A stretch of DNA of 64,000 bases from Deinococcus carri (GTDB taxonomy: Bacteria > Deinococcota > Deinococci > Deinococcales > Deinococcaceae). Below the pieces are notes generated by a model, which saw only the letters and a program-made list of their open reading frames with translations, searched no databases and was not told the origin of the DNA. The translations under genes were made by a program, and so were the position numbers. Of this stretch, positions 1-15,659 are shown piece after piece. Within the stretch, counting starts at the first letter, position 1; the number at the start of each line of letters is the position of its first letter. The stretch is taken from the NCBI RefSeq assembly GCF_039545055.1, contig NZ_BAABRP010000001.1:735501-799500 (forward strand). The letters are read 5' to 3'.

Positions 1-378
1 CTCCCGCACGCGGGTGACGAGGGTGTGCGCGCCGGACTGGCGGGCGTTCGCCTCCGCGTGGGCCAGCAGGGTTTCGGCCAGCGCGCCCCCGGCCAGGTCC
101 GGCCGCGTCCGCACGGTCACGTCCAGCCAGCCGGGATGCCCGTCCATCCGGGGCACGCCCGTCTCGGCCAGGCCCAACAGCTCGCCCCCAGCCAGCACCA
201 GTGTGCGCACGAACGGCTCGCCTTCCAGGCGGCCCGCGTCCTGCCGTTCCAGGTCTTCCGGGGCGACAGGGGCCTCGGGGTGGGCAGCCGTCAGGAAAGC
301 GGCCACGCGGGGCACGTCGGCGGGCCGGGCGGGCTGGAGGACCAGGCCGGAAAGCAGGGGAGGGGTCAGGGTGTCCAT
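1..378 (-). CDS. GNAT-family N-acetyltransferase, truncated by window edge
   Basis: Only the first 126 codons are present; the gene reads leftward from ATG at 378 and leaves the window. The translation begins [20 protein letters not shown] and contains an alternating strand/helix pattern ending in [20 protein letters not shown], which resembles the acetyl-CoA-binding segment of GNAT acetyltransferases. This segment comes late for a single-domain GNAT, so the protein may have two domains, as several Deinococcus GNAT proteins do (inference). It is divergent from the M3 peptidase with an 83-bp shared promoter region. The substrate cannot be told from the sequence. Confidence 0.6.
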   Translation of the reverse strand, partial: MDTLTPPLLSGLVLQPARPADVPRVAAFLTAAHPEAPVAPEDLERQDAGRLEGEPFVRTLVLAGGELLGLAETGVPRMDGHPGWLDVTVRTRPDLAGGALAETLLAHAEANARQSGAHTLVTRVRE

Positions 379-449
379 GCGGAAGCAAAGCATGGCGGCA
401 GGGCGCGCGCATCCGCCGATTGGCGCAGCAAGGAGCAGGCCTCCCTCTC

Positions 450-455
450 TATACT
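450..455 (+). promoter_or_regulatory. Leaderless -10 box of the M3 peptidase gene
   Basis: TATACT, a perfect TANNNT box, ends 6 nt before the ATG at 462. Transcription would begin at or next to the start codon, so no Shine-Dalgarno is expected and none is seen. This is the best example of a pattern found before about thirty genes here. Confidence 0.6.
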
Positions 456-461
456 CGCCCC

Positions 462-2552
<2,091 letters not shown>

Positions 2553-2572
2553 GCGTCACCCGCCGCTGACTT

Positions 2573-2601
2573 CCGGCCCTCACGTGGTGGGGGCCGGTTT
2601 T
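2573..2601 (+). terminator. Intrinsic terminator after the M3 peptidase gene
   Basis: CCGGCCC pairs with GGGCCGG across an 11-nt loop and is followed by TTTT. It lies 20 bp after the stop codon and in front of the convergent chrA gene. Confidence 0.75.
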
Positions 2602-2647
2602 GCTGACTGGTGACAGGGTCCTACCACCGCTGGATTGTCTGCCGCCC

Positions 2648-3163
2648 TCACAGACCCAGCAGCGCCCCCACCACCGCGGCCCCCAGCACGACCACCGCGC
2701 TGTTCACCCGCGTGCGCCGCAGCAGCACAAAGGCGAGGACGGCGAGCAGCGCCGCGGGCCAGGACGTGACGCTCGTCCGCGCCAGCACCAGCGCCCCGGC
2801 CAGCATCACCCCGCCGCCGAAGGGCAGCAGCGCGTCACGGAAGGCGACCGCCCAGGGATGTTTGCTGTGCCGCTGCCACAGCAGGGCGGCCAGGGCACTC
2901 AGCAGCGCCGTCGGGCCGTAGAAGCCCAGGGTGGCGACCAGCGCCCCACCCAGCCCGGCGGCGGCATACCCGTAGTGCGTGACGGCCAGCATGTTCGGCC
3001 CCGGCATCAGTTGCCCCAGCGCGAACCCGTTCGCCAGCGTCCGCGTGTCGATCCAGCCGTGCTGCAAGACCAATGCCCGCTCGATTTCCGCCACGTTCGT
3101 CCCGCCGAAGCTGATCAGTCCCAGCCGGGCAAAGGCCAGGAACATCTCCCAGAGGTCGGTCAT
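2648..3163 (-). CDS. chrA: Chromate transporter ChrA-family half protein (downstream half)
   Basis: This 171-residue membrane protein is one half of a two-gene chromate ion transporter (CHR family, short-chain type). It shows the family motif [15 protein letters not shown] near the N-terminus and [15 protein letters not shown], followed by several hydrophobic segments. The frame is open further upstream, but ATG 3163 ([11 protein letters not shown]) overlaps the stop of the preceding half by ATGA, which fixes the start and implies translational coupling. Short-chain CHR proteins usually work as pairs in opposite membrane orientation (family knowledge). The export substrate, chromate or another oxyanion, is inferred. 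Confidence 0.8.
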   Translation of the reverse strand: MTDLWEMFLAFARLGLISFGGTNVAEIERALVLQHGWIDTRTLANGFALGQLMPGPNMLAVTHYGYAAAGLGGALVATLGFYGPTALLSALAALLWQRHSKHPWAVAFRDALLPFGGGVMLAGALVLARTSVTSWPAALLAVLAFVLLRRTRVNSAVVVLGAAVVGALLGL

Positions 3164-3762
3164 GCGGCTCCATCCCGTGAGCCTGGCCTGGGTCGGTGAA
3201 TCAGCAGCCCGGCCCCCAGCAGCACCAGCAGCACGGGGAAGAGGTCCAGCCGCAGCACCCCCAGCGCCAGAAAGGCCAGGACCGTGATGACCGGCCCGCC
3301 CCTGACCTGCCACCCCACCCGCACGACGGGCAGCGCGGCGGTGAGCAGCACGGCCAGCGCCGCACAGGCCGCCCCTCGCAGGGCGCTCTGAAGCACGGGG
3401 GGCAACCCGGCGGGCTGGCCCAGCGTGACCACACTGACCGCGAGCATGGCGAGGAGGCCGGGCGTCAGGACTCCCAGTGTGGCGGCCACCGCGCCCGCCC
3501 GACCACCCAGCCGCGCGCCCACCATCGCCGCGAGATTCACCGCGTTCGGCCCCGGCGTGAGCTGCGCCAGGGTGAACGTCTCCGCAAAGGCCTCGTCGGT
3601 CATCCAGCCGCGAGTGGTCAGCGCGCGGCGCGTGTGGGCGGGCAGGCCGCCACCGATGCCGGAGAGCGCGACCCCCACGAACATCCGGGCGAGGCTCAGG
3701 GGCGTGGGGGCCGGGGCGGCCGGGTCAGCCTCCGGCGGCGTGGTCGGCGCGGTGGAGGTCAT
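3160..3762 (-). CDS. chrA: Chromate transporter ChrA-family half protein (upstream half)
   Basis: This 200-residue partner of the downstream ChrA half carries the paralogous motif [19 protein letters not shown] and [21 protein letters not shown], then hydrophobic helices. A Pro/Ala-rich soluble tail of about 30 residues precedes the first helix. ATG 3762 was chosen because a TACGCT box (3769-3774, read leftward) ends 6 nt before it, a leaderless start. The stop overlaps the next ATG by 4 nt. The pair probably forms one transporter in the inner membrane. Confidence 0.8.
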   Translation of the reverse strand: MTSTAPTTPPEADPAAPAPTPLSLARMFVGVALSGIGGGLPAHTRRALTTRGWMTDEAFAETFTLAQLTPGPNAVNLAAMVGARLGGRAGAVAATLGVLTPGLLAMLAVSVVTLGQPAGLPPVLQSALRGAACAALAVLLTAALPVVRVGWQVRGGPVITVLAFLALGVLRLDLFPVLLVLLGAGLLIHRPRPGSRDGAA

Positions 3763-3855
3763 GCCAGGAGCGTAAACCCGTATCCAGCGGCCCCTCCCGT
3801 GACTGTTAGGGGAACAGCCGCGCACGCAACGCACGAAAAGAGCGAAGAGGCTCCT

Positions 3856-3879
3856 TGCTAGGATGCTAGTAAGCTAGTA
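3856..3879 (+). promoter_or_regulatory. Three tandem 8-bp direct repeats, candidate RHH operator
   Basis: TGCTAGGA, TGCTAGTA and AGCTAGTA follow each other without spacing and end 10 nt before the ATG at 3890 of a ribbon-helix-helix protein. Proteins of that fold often bind short unspaced tandem repeats, so autoregulation is a reasonable inference. A TANNNT box can be read inside the repeats, which would put the operator on the promoter. Confidence 0.5.
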
Positions 3880-3889
3880 ACCTGAAGCT

Positions 3890-4093
3890 ATGGGTGACGA
3901 CGACAAGCGGCAGTTCAACATCTACCTGCCCGACTCGCTGATTCGTGCGGTGAAGATCGCCAGCGTGGACGCGCGGATGAGCCTCAGCAGCTATGTGGAG
4001 CAGGCGTTGCGTCAGCATCTGCTGATCGAGGCGAAGGCAAAACGGGCCGGGGACGAGGCCGCCGCGCTGTACCGCCGGGAGGAGCAGGCATGA
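3890..4093 (+). CDS. Small ribbon-helix-helix-like DNA-binding protein
   Basis: The 67-residue product has the pattern of an Arc/MetJ/CopG fold: a short basic N-terminus, the strand RQFNIYLPDSLIRAV, then two helices (KIASVDARMSLSSYVEQALRQHLL) and a charged tail. The segment SLSSYVEQALRQ is characteristic of the second helix. Such proteins act as dimeric repressors or as antitoxins. No toxin follows; instead the VOC gene starts within its stop codon (ATGA overlap), so the pair is translationally coupled. Direct repeats just upstream probably serve as its own operator. Confidence 0.7.
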   Translation: MGDDDKRQFNIYLPDSLIRAVKIASVDARMSLSSYVEQALRQHLLIEAKAKRAGDEAAALYRREEQA

Positions 4094-4443
4094 GGCCCTA
4101 CGTTCTGATCTACGCCACCGACGTGAACCGCAGCCGCGCGTGGTACGAGCGCCTGGGCTTCCGCCTGCGCCGCGTGAACCGGCATGGCGGCTGGGCCGAA
4201 CTGGAATGGGGCGACTTCCTGCTGTACCTGCACGGCACGGCGACGCCCCGCCCCGCCGGTTTCGCCCTCCCCGGCTTCGAGGCGCAGGAACCGCTGGAGG
4301 GGGTGGCGGCCCGTCTGGCGGCGGCGGGTGTCCTCCCCGACCCCGTGATCCTCGACGAGGGCTACGGGCGCGTGCTGCGGCTGCGCGACCCCGACGGCCA
4401 CGACCTCGAAATCGTGGAGCATGACCCGGAGCTGTATGCCTGA
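4090..4443 (+). CDS. VOC (glyoxalase/bleomycin-resistance) superfamily protein
   Basis: The 117-residue protein has one VOC module: the N-terminal RPYVLIYATDVNRSRAWYER strand-helix, GGWAELEWGDFLLYLHG in the middle, and RDPDGHDLEIVEH at the C-terminus, where the terminal Glu is a usual metal ligand. VOC proteins bind a metal and handle small electrophiles or bind antibiotics. The substrate is unknown. It is coupled to the RHH gene by a 4-nt overlap, suggesting a regulated resistance or detoxification pair (inference). Confidence 0.75.
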   Translation: MRPYVLIYATDVNRSRAWYERLGFRLRRVNRHGGWAELEWGDFLLYLHGTATPRPAGFALPGFEAQEPLEGVAARLAAAGVLPDPVILDEGYGRVLRLRDPDGHDLEIVEHDPELYA

Positions 4444-4487
4444 AGGGACCTGCCCATTCCCGCAGGGGGCCGACACCCCCGCCTGCT

Positions 4488-4518
4488 GCTGGTCGCTGGT
4501 AGCTGGAGGCTGGCCGCT
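4488..4518 (+). repeat. Single arm of a GCTGGTC-type heptad repeat
   Basis: The stretch reads as imperfect 7-nt units related to GCTGGTC / GCTGGCC (CTGCTGGTCGCTGGTAGCTG and on). I see no complementary arm nearby, so it looks like a half element. It resembles the arms of the hairpin at 32921-33042 and the fragment at 59184-59208. Confidence 0.45.
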
Positions 4519-4574
4519 CACCCCGCCATTTCGCGCATCCGCTCCCGCCCTCTGCCCCTTACCCTGAGGCACCT

Positions 4575-5585
4575 ATGACCACACCCACCCCGGACGCCAG
4601 CGTGCGCGTCCGTGACCTCCGCAAGAGTTACGCCGTCCACGAGAAGGAGCCGGGCTTTCTGGGCAGCCTGAGGAGCTTCGTGAAGCGCCAGACCCGCACC
4701 GTGGAAGCCGTCCGGGGCGTGTCCTTCGACCTCGCGCCGGGCGAGGTGGTGGGCTTTCTGGGGCCGAACGGGGCGGGGAAGACCACCACCCTCAAGATGC
4801 TCTCGGGCCTGCTGCATCCCTCCGGCGGGGAGGTGCGCGTGGCGGGGTTCGAGCCGCGCCGCCGTGAGGCCGCGTTCCTGGGGCGCATCACGCTGGTGAT
4901 GGGCCAGAAGCAACAGCTTATCTGGGACCTCCCCGCCCTCGACTCCTTCCTGGTCAATCAGGCGCTCTACGAGATTCCCGACACTCAGTACCGCGAAACC
5001 ATGCGCGAGTTCACCGAGGTGCTGGGCCTCTCGGGCATCCTGAAAAAGCAGGTGCGCAAGCTCTCGCTGGGCGAGCGGATGAAGTGCGAACTCGCCGCCG
5101 CGCTGCTGCACCGCCCGCAGGTGCTGTTTCTGGACGAGCCGACTATCGGCCTCGACGTGAACATGCAGGAAAGCGTCCGCGCCTTTATCCGCGACTACAA
5201 CGAACGGTACGGCGCGACCGTCATCCTGACCAGCCACTACATGGCCGACGTGACGGCGCTCGCCCGCCGCATCCTGGTCATCGACTCCGGCCGCCTCGTC
5301 TTCGACGGCGACCTCGCCCGCCTGGCCGAACAGGGCCACGGCGGCAAGACGGTACGCCTGCAACTGCGTCAGCCGGTGAGCGCCCCGCGCCTCGCCGCCT
5401 ACGGCTCCGACGTGAAGGTGGACGGCCTCAGCGCCGAACTCACCGTCCCCCGCGCCGAGGTCAGCCCCCGCGCCGCCCGCCTCCTGGCCGACCTCGACGT
5501 GGCCGACCTGACGGTGGAAGACCCGCCCATCGAGACGGTGATGGCGGAGCTGTTTGGGAGGAAGCAGGAGGTGGAGCGTGTTTAG
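4575..5585 (+). CDS. ABC-2 type exporter, ATP-binding subunit
   Basis: This 336-residue ATPase has Walker A GPNGAGKT (about residue 62), the signature LSLGERMK, Walker B VLFLDEP and the switch histidine in LTSHYM. The insert FLGSLRSFVKRQTR before the Walker A strand and the TLVMGQKQQLIWDLP segment are typical of the COG4586 subgroup, which pairs with COG4587 and COG3694 permeases; both follow here. The substrate is unknown, and drug or lipid export is often assumed for this group. The start ATG 4575 has a TACCCT box at 4560-4565 and a weak GAGG between. A repeat hairpin separates it from the next gene. Confidence 0.85.
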   Translation: MTTPTPDASVRVRDLRKSYAVHEKEPGFLGSLRSFVKRQTRTVEAVRGVSFDLAPGEVVGFLGPNGAGKTTTLKMLSGLLHPSGGEVRVAGFEPRRREAAFLGRITLVMGQKQQLIWDLPALDSFLVNQALYEIPDTQYRETMREFTEVLGLSGILKKQVRKLSLGERMKCELAAALLHRPQVLFLDEPTIGLDVNMQESVRAFIRDYNERYGATVILTSHYMADVTALARRILVIDSGRLVFDGDLARLAEQGHGGKTVRLQLRQPVSAPRLAAYGSDVKVDGLSAELTVPRAEVSPRAARLLADLDVADLTVEDPPIETVMAELFGRKQEVERV

Positions 5586-5663
5586 GGATGCAGGGCGCGG
5601 GACGCGGTGCGCGGTCTGGCCTGCCGTCTTTTCCCGCGTACCGCGCACCGCGTACTGCATCCC
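5586..5663. repeat. Heptad hairpin, GCGGGAC class
   Basis: The left arm (5586-5614) reads as GCAGGGC GCGGGAC GCGGTGC GCGG. The right arm (5633-5663) is its imperfect reverse complement (CCGCGTACCGCGCACCGCG and on). The loop is about 18 nt. It lies inside the exporter operon, directly after the ATPase stop codon and 15 nt before the first permease. The same heptads occur at 47437-47491 and 48117-48156. Confidence 0.7.
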
Positions 5664-5678
5664 GCGCTGGGGGCGAGC

Positions 5679-6482
5679 ATGACCCCCCTCCTCCGCAAGG
5701 CCCGCGTCCTCTTCGTCACCAAGTTCGCGGAGATGACGGAATACCGCGCGGAAGTCATCATCTGGATGCTGTCGGGCACGCTGTCGCTGGTGATGATGCT
5801 GGTCTGGATGGCGCAGGCGGCGGCGGCCCCCGGCGGGCAGGTCAACGGCTACAGCCCCGCCGAGTTCGCCACCTACTTCCTGGGCACCTGGGCGATGAGC
5901 CAACTCATGGTGGTGTGGGTGGCCTGGGAACTCGACTTCGAGGTGCGGCAGGGCACGCTCTCGCCCAAGCTGCTGCGGCCCCTCGACCCCATGTGGCAGC
6001 ACTACGCGGGGCACCTGGCCGAGCGGGTGGTGCGCTTTCCCGCGCTGCTGGCGCTGGTCGCGCTGTTTGCCTGGCTGTCGGGCGCGAGCTTCACCCACGA
6101 CCCCTGGGCCTACCCCGCCGCGCTGGGGCTGGCGCTGCTGGGCTTCAGCGCCCGCTTTCTGTGGGAGTACTGCCTGGGGCTGCTGGCCTTCTGGACCGAA
6201 TCCAGCACCAGCTTTCAGGAACTGGTGTGGCTGGTCTACGCCGCACTGGGCGGCATGTTCGCGCCGCTCGCCTTCTACCCCCAGTGGGTGCAGCAGATCG
6301 CCGTCTGGACCCCCTTTCCCTACATGCTGGGCCTCCCCGCCCAACTGCTCGCCGGAAAAGCCTCCCTGGCCGATGCCGGACGCGGCGCGCTGGTACTGCT
6401 CGGCTGGCTGGTCGTGTTCTGGTTCGTGCGGCTGGCAGTGTGGCGCGTGGGGCTGCGGAAGTATGGGGCGGTGGGGGCGTGA
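5679..6482 (+). CDS. ABC-2 type exporter, permease subunit 1 (COG4587-like)
   Basis: This 267-residue integral membrane protein has about six hydrophobic segments and a conserved-looking amphipathic N-terminus (LLRKARVLFVTKFAEMTEYRAE). The phrase EYRAEVIIWMLSG is typical of these permeases. The frame is open upstream through the repeat element, but ATG 5679 is preceded by GGGGGCGAGC, a plausible ribosome site at the end of the hairpin. It probably forms the channel with the 262-residue permease that follows and is powered by the ATPase before it. Confidence 0.8.
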   Translation: MTPLLRKARVLFVTKFAEMTEYRAEVIIWMLSGTLSLVMMLVWMAQAAAAPGGQVNGYSPAEFATYFLGTWAMSQLMVVWVAWELDFEVRQGTLSPKLLRPLDPMWQHYAGHLAERVVRFPALLALVALFAWLSGASFTHDPWAYPAALGLALLGFSARFLWEYCLGLLAFWTESSTSFQELVWLVYAALGGMFAPLAFYPQWVQQIAVWTPFPYMLGLPAQLLAGKASLADAGRGALVLLGWLVVFWFVRLAVWRVGLRKYGAVGA

Positions 6483-6483
6483 A

Positions 6484-6568
6484 GCGGTTAGTTGTAAGTG
6501 GTCAGTGGTTAGTGGGTTGGTGGCCTGTCCTTTCCCACTCACCACTTCCCACTTCCCACTTCCCGCGC
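6484..6568. repeat. Heptad hairpin, GTTAGTG class
   Basis: The left arm (6484-6520) reads GTTAGTT GTAAGTG GTCAGTG GTTAGTG. The right arm (6535-6568) is a run of CCCACTT-type units complementary to it. It begins one base after the stop of the first permease and ends 11 nt before the second permease start, so it occupies the whole junction. Confidence 0.7.
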
Positions 6569-6579
6569 CAAGGGCGCGC

Positions 6580-7368
6580 ATGACCCGCTACCTCCGCCTC
6601 ATCCGCATCTTCACCGGGGCCACGCTCGCCGCGCAGCTGGAGTACCGCGCCAACTTCGTGGGGGCCGTGCTGGCGAGCCTGGGGCAGGTGGGGGTGGCGC
6701 TGCTGGGCATCGGGGTGCTGTTCGGGCAGCCGGGGACGACGACGGTGGGGGGCTGGACCTTTCATGAGGCCCTGCTCGTCACCGGGTTTTTCATGCTGAC
6801 GGAGGGGGTCATCAGCGTCTTTATCCAGCCCAACCTCAGCAAGATCGCGGAGGCGGTGCGCACCGGCAGCATGGATTTCACGCTGCTCAAGCCTATCGAC
6901 GCGCAGTTCAATGTGAGCACCCGGTCGCTGAACATGCTGCGCGTGACCGACCTGCTGATCGGGGTGGCGCTGATTGGGTACGCGGCCTCGCACCTCAGCG
7001 TCACGCCAGGCGGGGTACTGGCCGCCGCCGTGCTGTACCTCTCGGCCGTGGTCATCGTGTACTGCATCTGGCTGGCCCTGTCCACCACCGCCTTCTGGTT
7101 CGTGAAGACGCAGAACGCTTCCGAGCTGTTCAGCGGGGTCTTCGGCGCGGCCCGCTTTCCGGTCACGGCCTTTCCGCTGCCCGTGCGTGCCTTCCTGACC
7201 TTCGTGGTGCCGGTCGCCTTTATCACCACCGTGCCCGCGCAGGCCCTGACCGGCCGGCTGCCCCCCGCGCTGGCGCTGGCTTCGCCGCTGGTGGCCGCCG
7301 CGCTGTTCGTGCTGACGCGCCTGTTCTGGCGCAGGGCAGTGGCGAGTTACACGAGTGCGAGCAGCTAG
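6580..7368 (+). CDS. ABC-2 type exporter, permease subunit 2 (COG3694-like)
   Basis: The 262-residue product has about six hydrophobic spans and begins MTRYLRLIRIFTGATLAAQL, followed by EYRANFVG, the same EYRA motif as its partner permease. The start ATG 6580 was chosen over the much longer open frame because it follows AAGGGCGCGC and matches the family N-terminus. It completes an exporter of one ATPase and two different permeases. Both junctions in this operon are filled by heptad hairpins of different sequence classes. Confidence 0.8.
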   Translation: MTRYLRLIRIFTGATLAAQLEYRANFVGAVLASLGQVGVALLGIGVLFGQPGTTTVGGWTFHEALLVTGFFMLTEGVISVFIQPNLSKIAEAVRTGSMDFTLLKPIDAQFNVSTRSLNMLRVTDLLIGVALIGYAASHLSVTPGGVLAAAVLYLSAVVIVYCIWLALSTTAFWFVKTQNASELFSGVFGAARFPVTAFPLPVRAFLTFVVPVAFITTVPAQALTGRLPPALALASPLVAAALFVLTRLFWRRAVASYTSASS

Positions 7369-7379
7369 GGCGGGGTGCA

Positions 7380-7504
7380 GAAAGGTTGCCGAACCTTTCA
7401 GGGCCGAATGAAGTGAGAAACCGTGATAAGGGCGGCGTGAAGTGGAGTTGCTGCCCAGCACACGCGGCAACGTAACGGAGAGCCGCCCTAGGGGCTGGGC
7501 GGCT
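7380..7504 (+). other. Set of hairpins after the exporter operon
   Basis: A perfect hairpin GAAAGGTT / AACCTTTC (7380-7399) lies 11 nt after the permease stop. Further on, AGCCGCCC at 7481-7488 can pair with GGGCGGCT at 7497-7504 or, less locally, GCCGCCC can pair with GGGCGGC at 7430-7436. The two pairings exclude each other. There is no T-run, so none is a textbook terminator, but the last may end the operon. Confidence 0.35.
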
Positions 7505-7535
7505 CCTCCCGCCCCCTCTGTTATCCTCCGCAGAC

Positions 7536-8708
<1,173 letters not shown>

Positions 8709-8849
8709 GCGTGCTGCCAGAGCGAAAAAACTCCGTGTCAGACGGGCATCACCTTCCTGACGGTGGGCTGAAGCACCATTAAGTTTCCCCCCCCGGTGGC
8801 TCATGGCCCGTCAAGTTGCTCCCCGTAACCTGCTTCTCGGAGGTACCAC

Positions 8850-9884
<1,035 letters not shown>

Positions 9885-9908
9885 GCTCCCTTCCTGACCT
9901 GCACCCCT

Positions 9909-9929
9909 GCCCCCGCGGCGGGGGTGTTT
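9909..9929 (+). terminator. Terminator between PEGA gene and convergent Nudix gene
   Basis: CCCCC and GGGGG flank a short GC loop and TGTTT follows. It lies 25 bp after the PEGA gene stop and 5 bp before the convergent Nudix stop. Confidence 0.6.
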
Positions 9930-9933
9930 CGAT

Positions 9934-10514
<581 letters not shown>

Positions 10515-10518
<4 letters not shown>

Positions 10519-11147
10519 GTGCCTTCTCCGGGGTCGGGCAGGGCGGCCAGGGCCTGGGCGGTGCGCTCCCGCAGGGCCACCTCCGCCTCCACCCCCGCCG
10601 ACCTTGCCCAGGCGACGACAGCCGAGAGCACGTCCGCGATGCCCTCCGCGGTGTCGGGGGCAGCGTGGAGCGCCGCCTGCACCGCCTCCTTACCACTCTT
10701 CTCCCGCCCCCCCAGCTTCTGCGCCTGCGTCTCGCGGGCCAGCGCGCCCAGGGAGGCGGGCACCCGGTCCGCGGCGCTGCGGGGCCGCCCCCCGCGTTCG
10801 GCGGTCTTGATGACTTCCCAGTTGGTTTCCACCTCGGCCGCGCCGCTCACCTGCACGTCCCCGAACACATGCGGATGCCGCCGCACCAGCTTCTCCACGA
10901 TGCCGCGCTCAACCTCGGCGTAACCGAAGGTGCCTTCCTCCTCCGCAATCACGGCATGAAAGGCCACCTGGAGAAGCACGTCCCCCAGCTCGCCGCAGAG
11001 GGCGGCGGGTCCCTCACCGACGGCGTCCACGGCCTCGGCGGCCTCCTCCAGCAGATAGGGGCGCAGGGATTCGTGTGTCTGCTCGCGGTCCCAGGGGCAG
11101 CCGTCCGGGGCGCGCAGGCGACGCAGGGTCTGAAGAAGGTCTTGCAC
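10515..11147 (-). CDS. mazG: Nucleoside triphosphate pyrophosphohydrolase MazG
   Basis: This 210-residue enzyme hydrolyses (d)NTPs to monophosphates and removes abnormal nucleotides. Landmarks are [22 protein letters not shown] near the start, [19 protein letters not shown] (metal ligands) and RRHPHVFG. The C-terminal repeat of the MazG domain seen in longer homologues is weak here. The start is GTG 11147, chosen because TAGCAT (read leftward) ends 6 nt before it and an upstream ATG is out of frame. It is the first gene of a two-gene operon with the Nudix enzyme. Confidence 0.88.
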
Positions 11148-11302
11148 CCGCCCATGCTAAGGCGGCGCGCCGCTCTACCTCCCGCCTCCCGCGCCCGAGT
11201 CTTCACTTCAGGTGAAGGCACATGATGAAAAGGTGGCCTGGGCCTGACGACGCTCACCGCCGGTTCACCGTTCATCAGACACAGTGTGTTGGACTGGCAG
11301 GC

Positions 11303-11809
11303 ATGAAGAAGCGACTGACGGTTCCTGTCCTCACGGCCCTGCTGGGGGCCTTCGCCCTGCCCGCCCTGGCGCAGGCCACGCCCGCCCAGACCACGCCGGC
11401 TCAGAACGCGCAGCTCGGGGCCGCCTGGAGCGCGCCCACCCTGGCGAACGCGACCTACGTGATTCTCGACCCCCGGATCGAGGGCAACCCGAACATCATC
11501 AGCGGCGACCAGCGCACCGGCATTCTCGCGGCCATGAAGCGTGACTCCGCGGGGGCCATCAAGCGCCACTACCCCAACGCCATCATCGCGGACAACCCCC
11601 AGACGCCGGGGGCCATCAAGGTGACGCCGGTTCTCCAGACCCCGAATGCGCTCGTGCCCTGGGCCAAGCTCACCGCCGCCCTGCACTTCGACCTCGCCAG
11701 CGGCCAGCGCGTCACGCTGAACGACCAGTTCGGCCTGCTGACCCTGTGGCAGCACCAGGCTGAGGCCGCCAACTTCCTGTACGACCAGCTCGCCAAGCGC
11801 CTGCCCTGA
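11303..11809 (+). CDS. Secreted protein of unknown function
   Basis: The 168-residue product starts MKKRLTVPVLTALLGAFALPALAQ, a clear signal peptide with an ALA-type cleavage site, followed by an Ala/Thr/Gln/Pro-rich linker (about residues 25-45). The mature part is compact, with no cysteines and no motif I recognise. The frame is open upstream to 11222, but only ATG 11303 gives the signal peptide at the N-terminus. It stands alone between mazG (divergent) and the SDR gene. An outer-membrane or periplasmic location is likely. Confidence 0.7.
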   Translation: MKKRLTVPVLTALLGAFALPALAQATPAQTTPAQNAQLGAAWSAPTLANATYVILDPRIEGNPNIISGDQRTGILAAMKRDSAGAIKRHYPNAIIADNPQTPGAIKVTPVLQTPNALVPWAKLTAALHFDLASGQRVTLNDQFGLLTLWQHQAEAANFLYDQLAKRLP

Positions 11810-11814
11810 GAGGG

Positions 11815-11838
11815 CTTCCTGCCAGAGGCGGCAGGAAG
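11815..11838 (+). terminator. Hairpin after the secreted protein gene
   Basis: CTTCCTGCC pairs perfectly with GGCAGGAAG across a 6-nt loop, 6 bp after the stop codon. No T-run follows, so termination is probable rather than certain. Confidence 0.45.
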
Positions 11839-11910
11839 GGTCCAACCCCATAAAAGCTGTTCGACCTCTGGACCCCTCGCCCCATCCTGCACGCGAGTTA
11901 AGTCCCCCTT

Positions 11911-11940
11911 CACGCGCCCCGGCCCACCTGCCGGGGCGTG
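11911..11940. promoter_or_regulatory. GC-rich dyad abutting the SDR promoter
   Basis: CACGCGCCCCGG and CCGGGGCGTG form a dyad (one bulged base) that ends immediately before TTAGCTT, the -10 region of the SDR gene. It could be an operator or a terminator of upstream transcription. The sequence does not decide. Confidence 0.35.
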
Positions 11941-11953
11941 TTAGCTTCGCCGC

Positions 11954-12670
<717 letters not shown>

Positions 12671-12678
12671 GGGAGTTG

Positions 12679-12720
12679 GAAGGGAGGCGCGTCATATGGA
12701 TTGACGCGCCTCCCTTCTTT
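12679..12720 (+). terminator. Strong intrinsic terminator after the SDR gene
   Basis: GAAGGGAGGCGCGTCA pairs with TGACGCGCCTCCCTTC over 16 bp with a loop of 7 nt, then TTT. This is the longest perfect stem in the window. Confidence 0.8.
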
Positions 12721-12802
12721 GGAATCCCATAGACTGCTGCTGTCCGGTGTGGACGGGTTGCATGACAGGGGAATATGCGGGAGGGGGCAACTCGATGCGA
12801 AA

Positions 12803-12872
12803 GCACCCGGAGTTGCCGCTCCGGGTGCAGAAAGGGGGTATGCCTATGACTAACCGTCGCAAGCATACCCCC
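12803..12872 (+). other. Two tandem strong hairpins in a 421-bp gap
   Basis: Hairpin one is GCACCCGGAG / CTCCGGGTGC with a 6-nt loop (12803-12828). Hairpin two is GGGGGTATGC / GCATACCCCC with a 19-nt loop (12834-12872), and an ATG lies in that loop. The stretch 12671-13091 otherwise holds only a terminator and a doubtful small ORF. The hairpins could be an attenuator, a structured RNA or part of a decayed mobile element. Confidence 0.5.
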
Positions 12873-12953
12873 ATACCCCGCGCGAGAAACGGAGAAGAAG
12901 GCCCCTGGCGGCCGCCGAGATCGTTGCGACCATCGGCGCAGTCGCGGGCCTGA
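12846..12953 (+). CDS. Doubtful 35-codon ORF, possibly frameshifted small membrane protein
   Basis: ATG 12846 follows AAAGGGGG at a usable ribosome-site distance and encodes a basic peptide (MTNRRKHTPIPRARNGEEG) that then turns to low-complexity Pro/Arg. In the next frame, from about 12900 to the TGA at 13007-13009, the translation is LAAAEIVATIGAVAGLITAI and on to LIRASEVNPLAP, a convincing amphipathic or membrane helix with no start of its own. A frame change near GAGAAGAAGG would join them into a protein of about 54 residues. Either a pseudogene, a sequencing error or programmed slippage could explain this; I cannot choose. Confidence 0.3.
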   Translation: MTNRRKHTPIPRARNGEEGPWRPPRSLRPSAQSRA

Positions 12954-13078
12954 TCACGGCCATCGCGCACCTTATTCGAGCCTCTGAAGTCAACCCTCTC
13001 GCCCCCTGACACGCCGTCCGGCCGGACGTTTGGCCCCTGAGAACCCTCTCGGGGGTCTTGTCCTGCCGCCCTCCCCGG

Positions 13079-15432
<2,354 letters not shown>

Positions 15433-15446
15433 GGCGCGGCGCGCCC

Positions 15447-15656
15447 GTCTAACGGTCGAACCGTCTGATACGGTTGCCGTCCAATCCGTTATCGAATCAG
15501 GAAAGCGCCGATTCGATAACTCCTTTCCCGGCAACCGTTGTGTTCCTCCTCGCTCTGCTCGGGTTGAACAGTTTTTGTCACTGTTCAACCGGAATACGTC
15601 TGACCGCCTAGAAACCGACCTTCGACCCTTGCCGTTAGACGGTTAGACCGTCAGAC
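15447..15656. repeat. Heptad hairpin (GTTAGAC class) containing a nested dispersed repeat
   Basis: The left arm (15447-15468) GTCTAAC GGTCGAA CCGTCTG is complementary to the right arm (15631-15656) GTTAGAC GGTTAGA CCGTCAG. The loop is about 160 nt and contains copy 1 of the TGATACGG repeat. The simplest reading is that the mobile repeat inserted into the loop of a pre-existing hairpin. It fills the gap between the GerMN gene and smc. Confidence 0.65.
15466..15603. repeat. Dispersed ~138-bp repeat, copy 1 (upstream of smc)
   Basis: It starts TGATACGGTTGCCG, carries AATCCGTTA soon after, and ends GTTCAACCGGAATACGTCTGA. The ends are imperfect inverted repeats (ATACGG...CCG against CCGG..TACGT). 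It aligns end to end with 19016-19153 on the other side of smc. This matches the description of small non-coding repeats in Deinococcus genomes; no transposase is encoded. Confidence 0.7.
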
Positions 15657-15659
15657 TTT

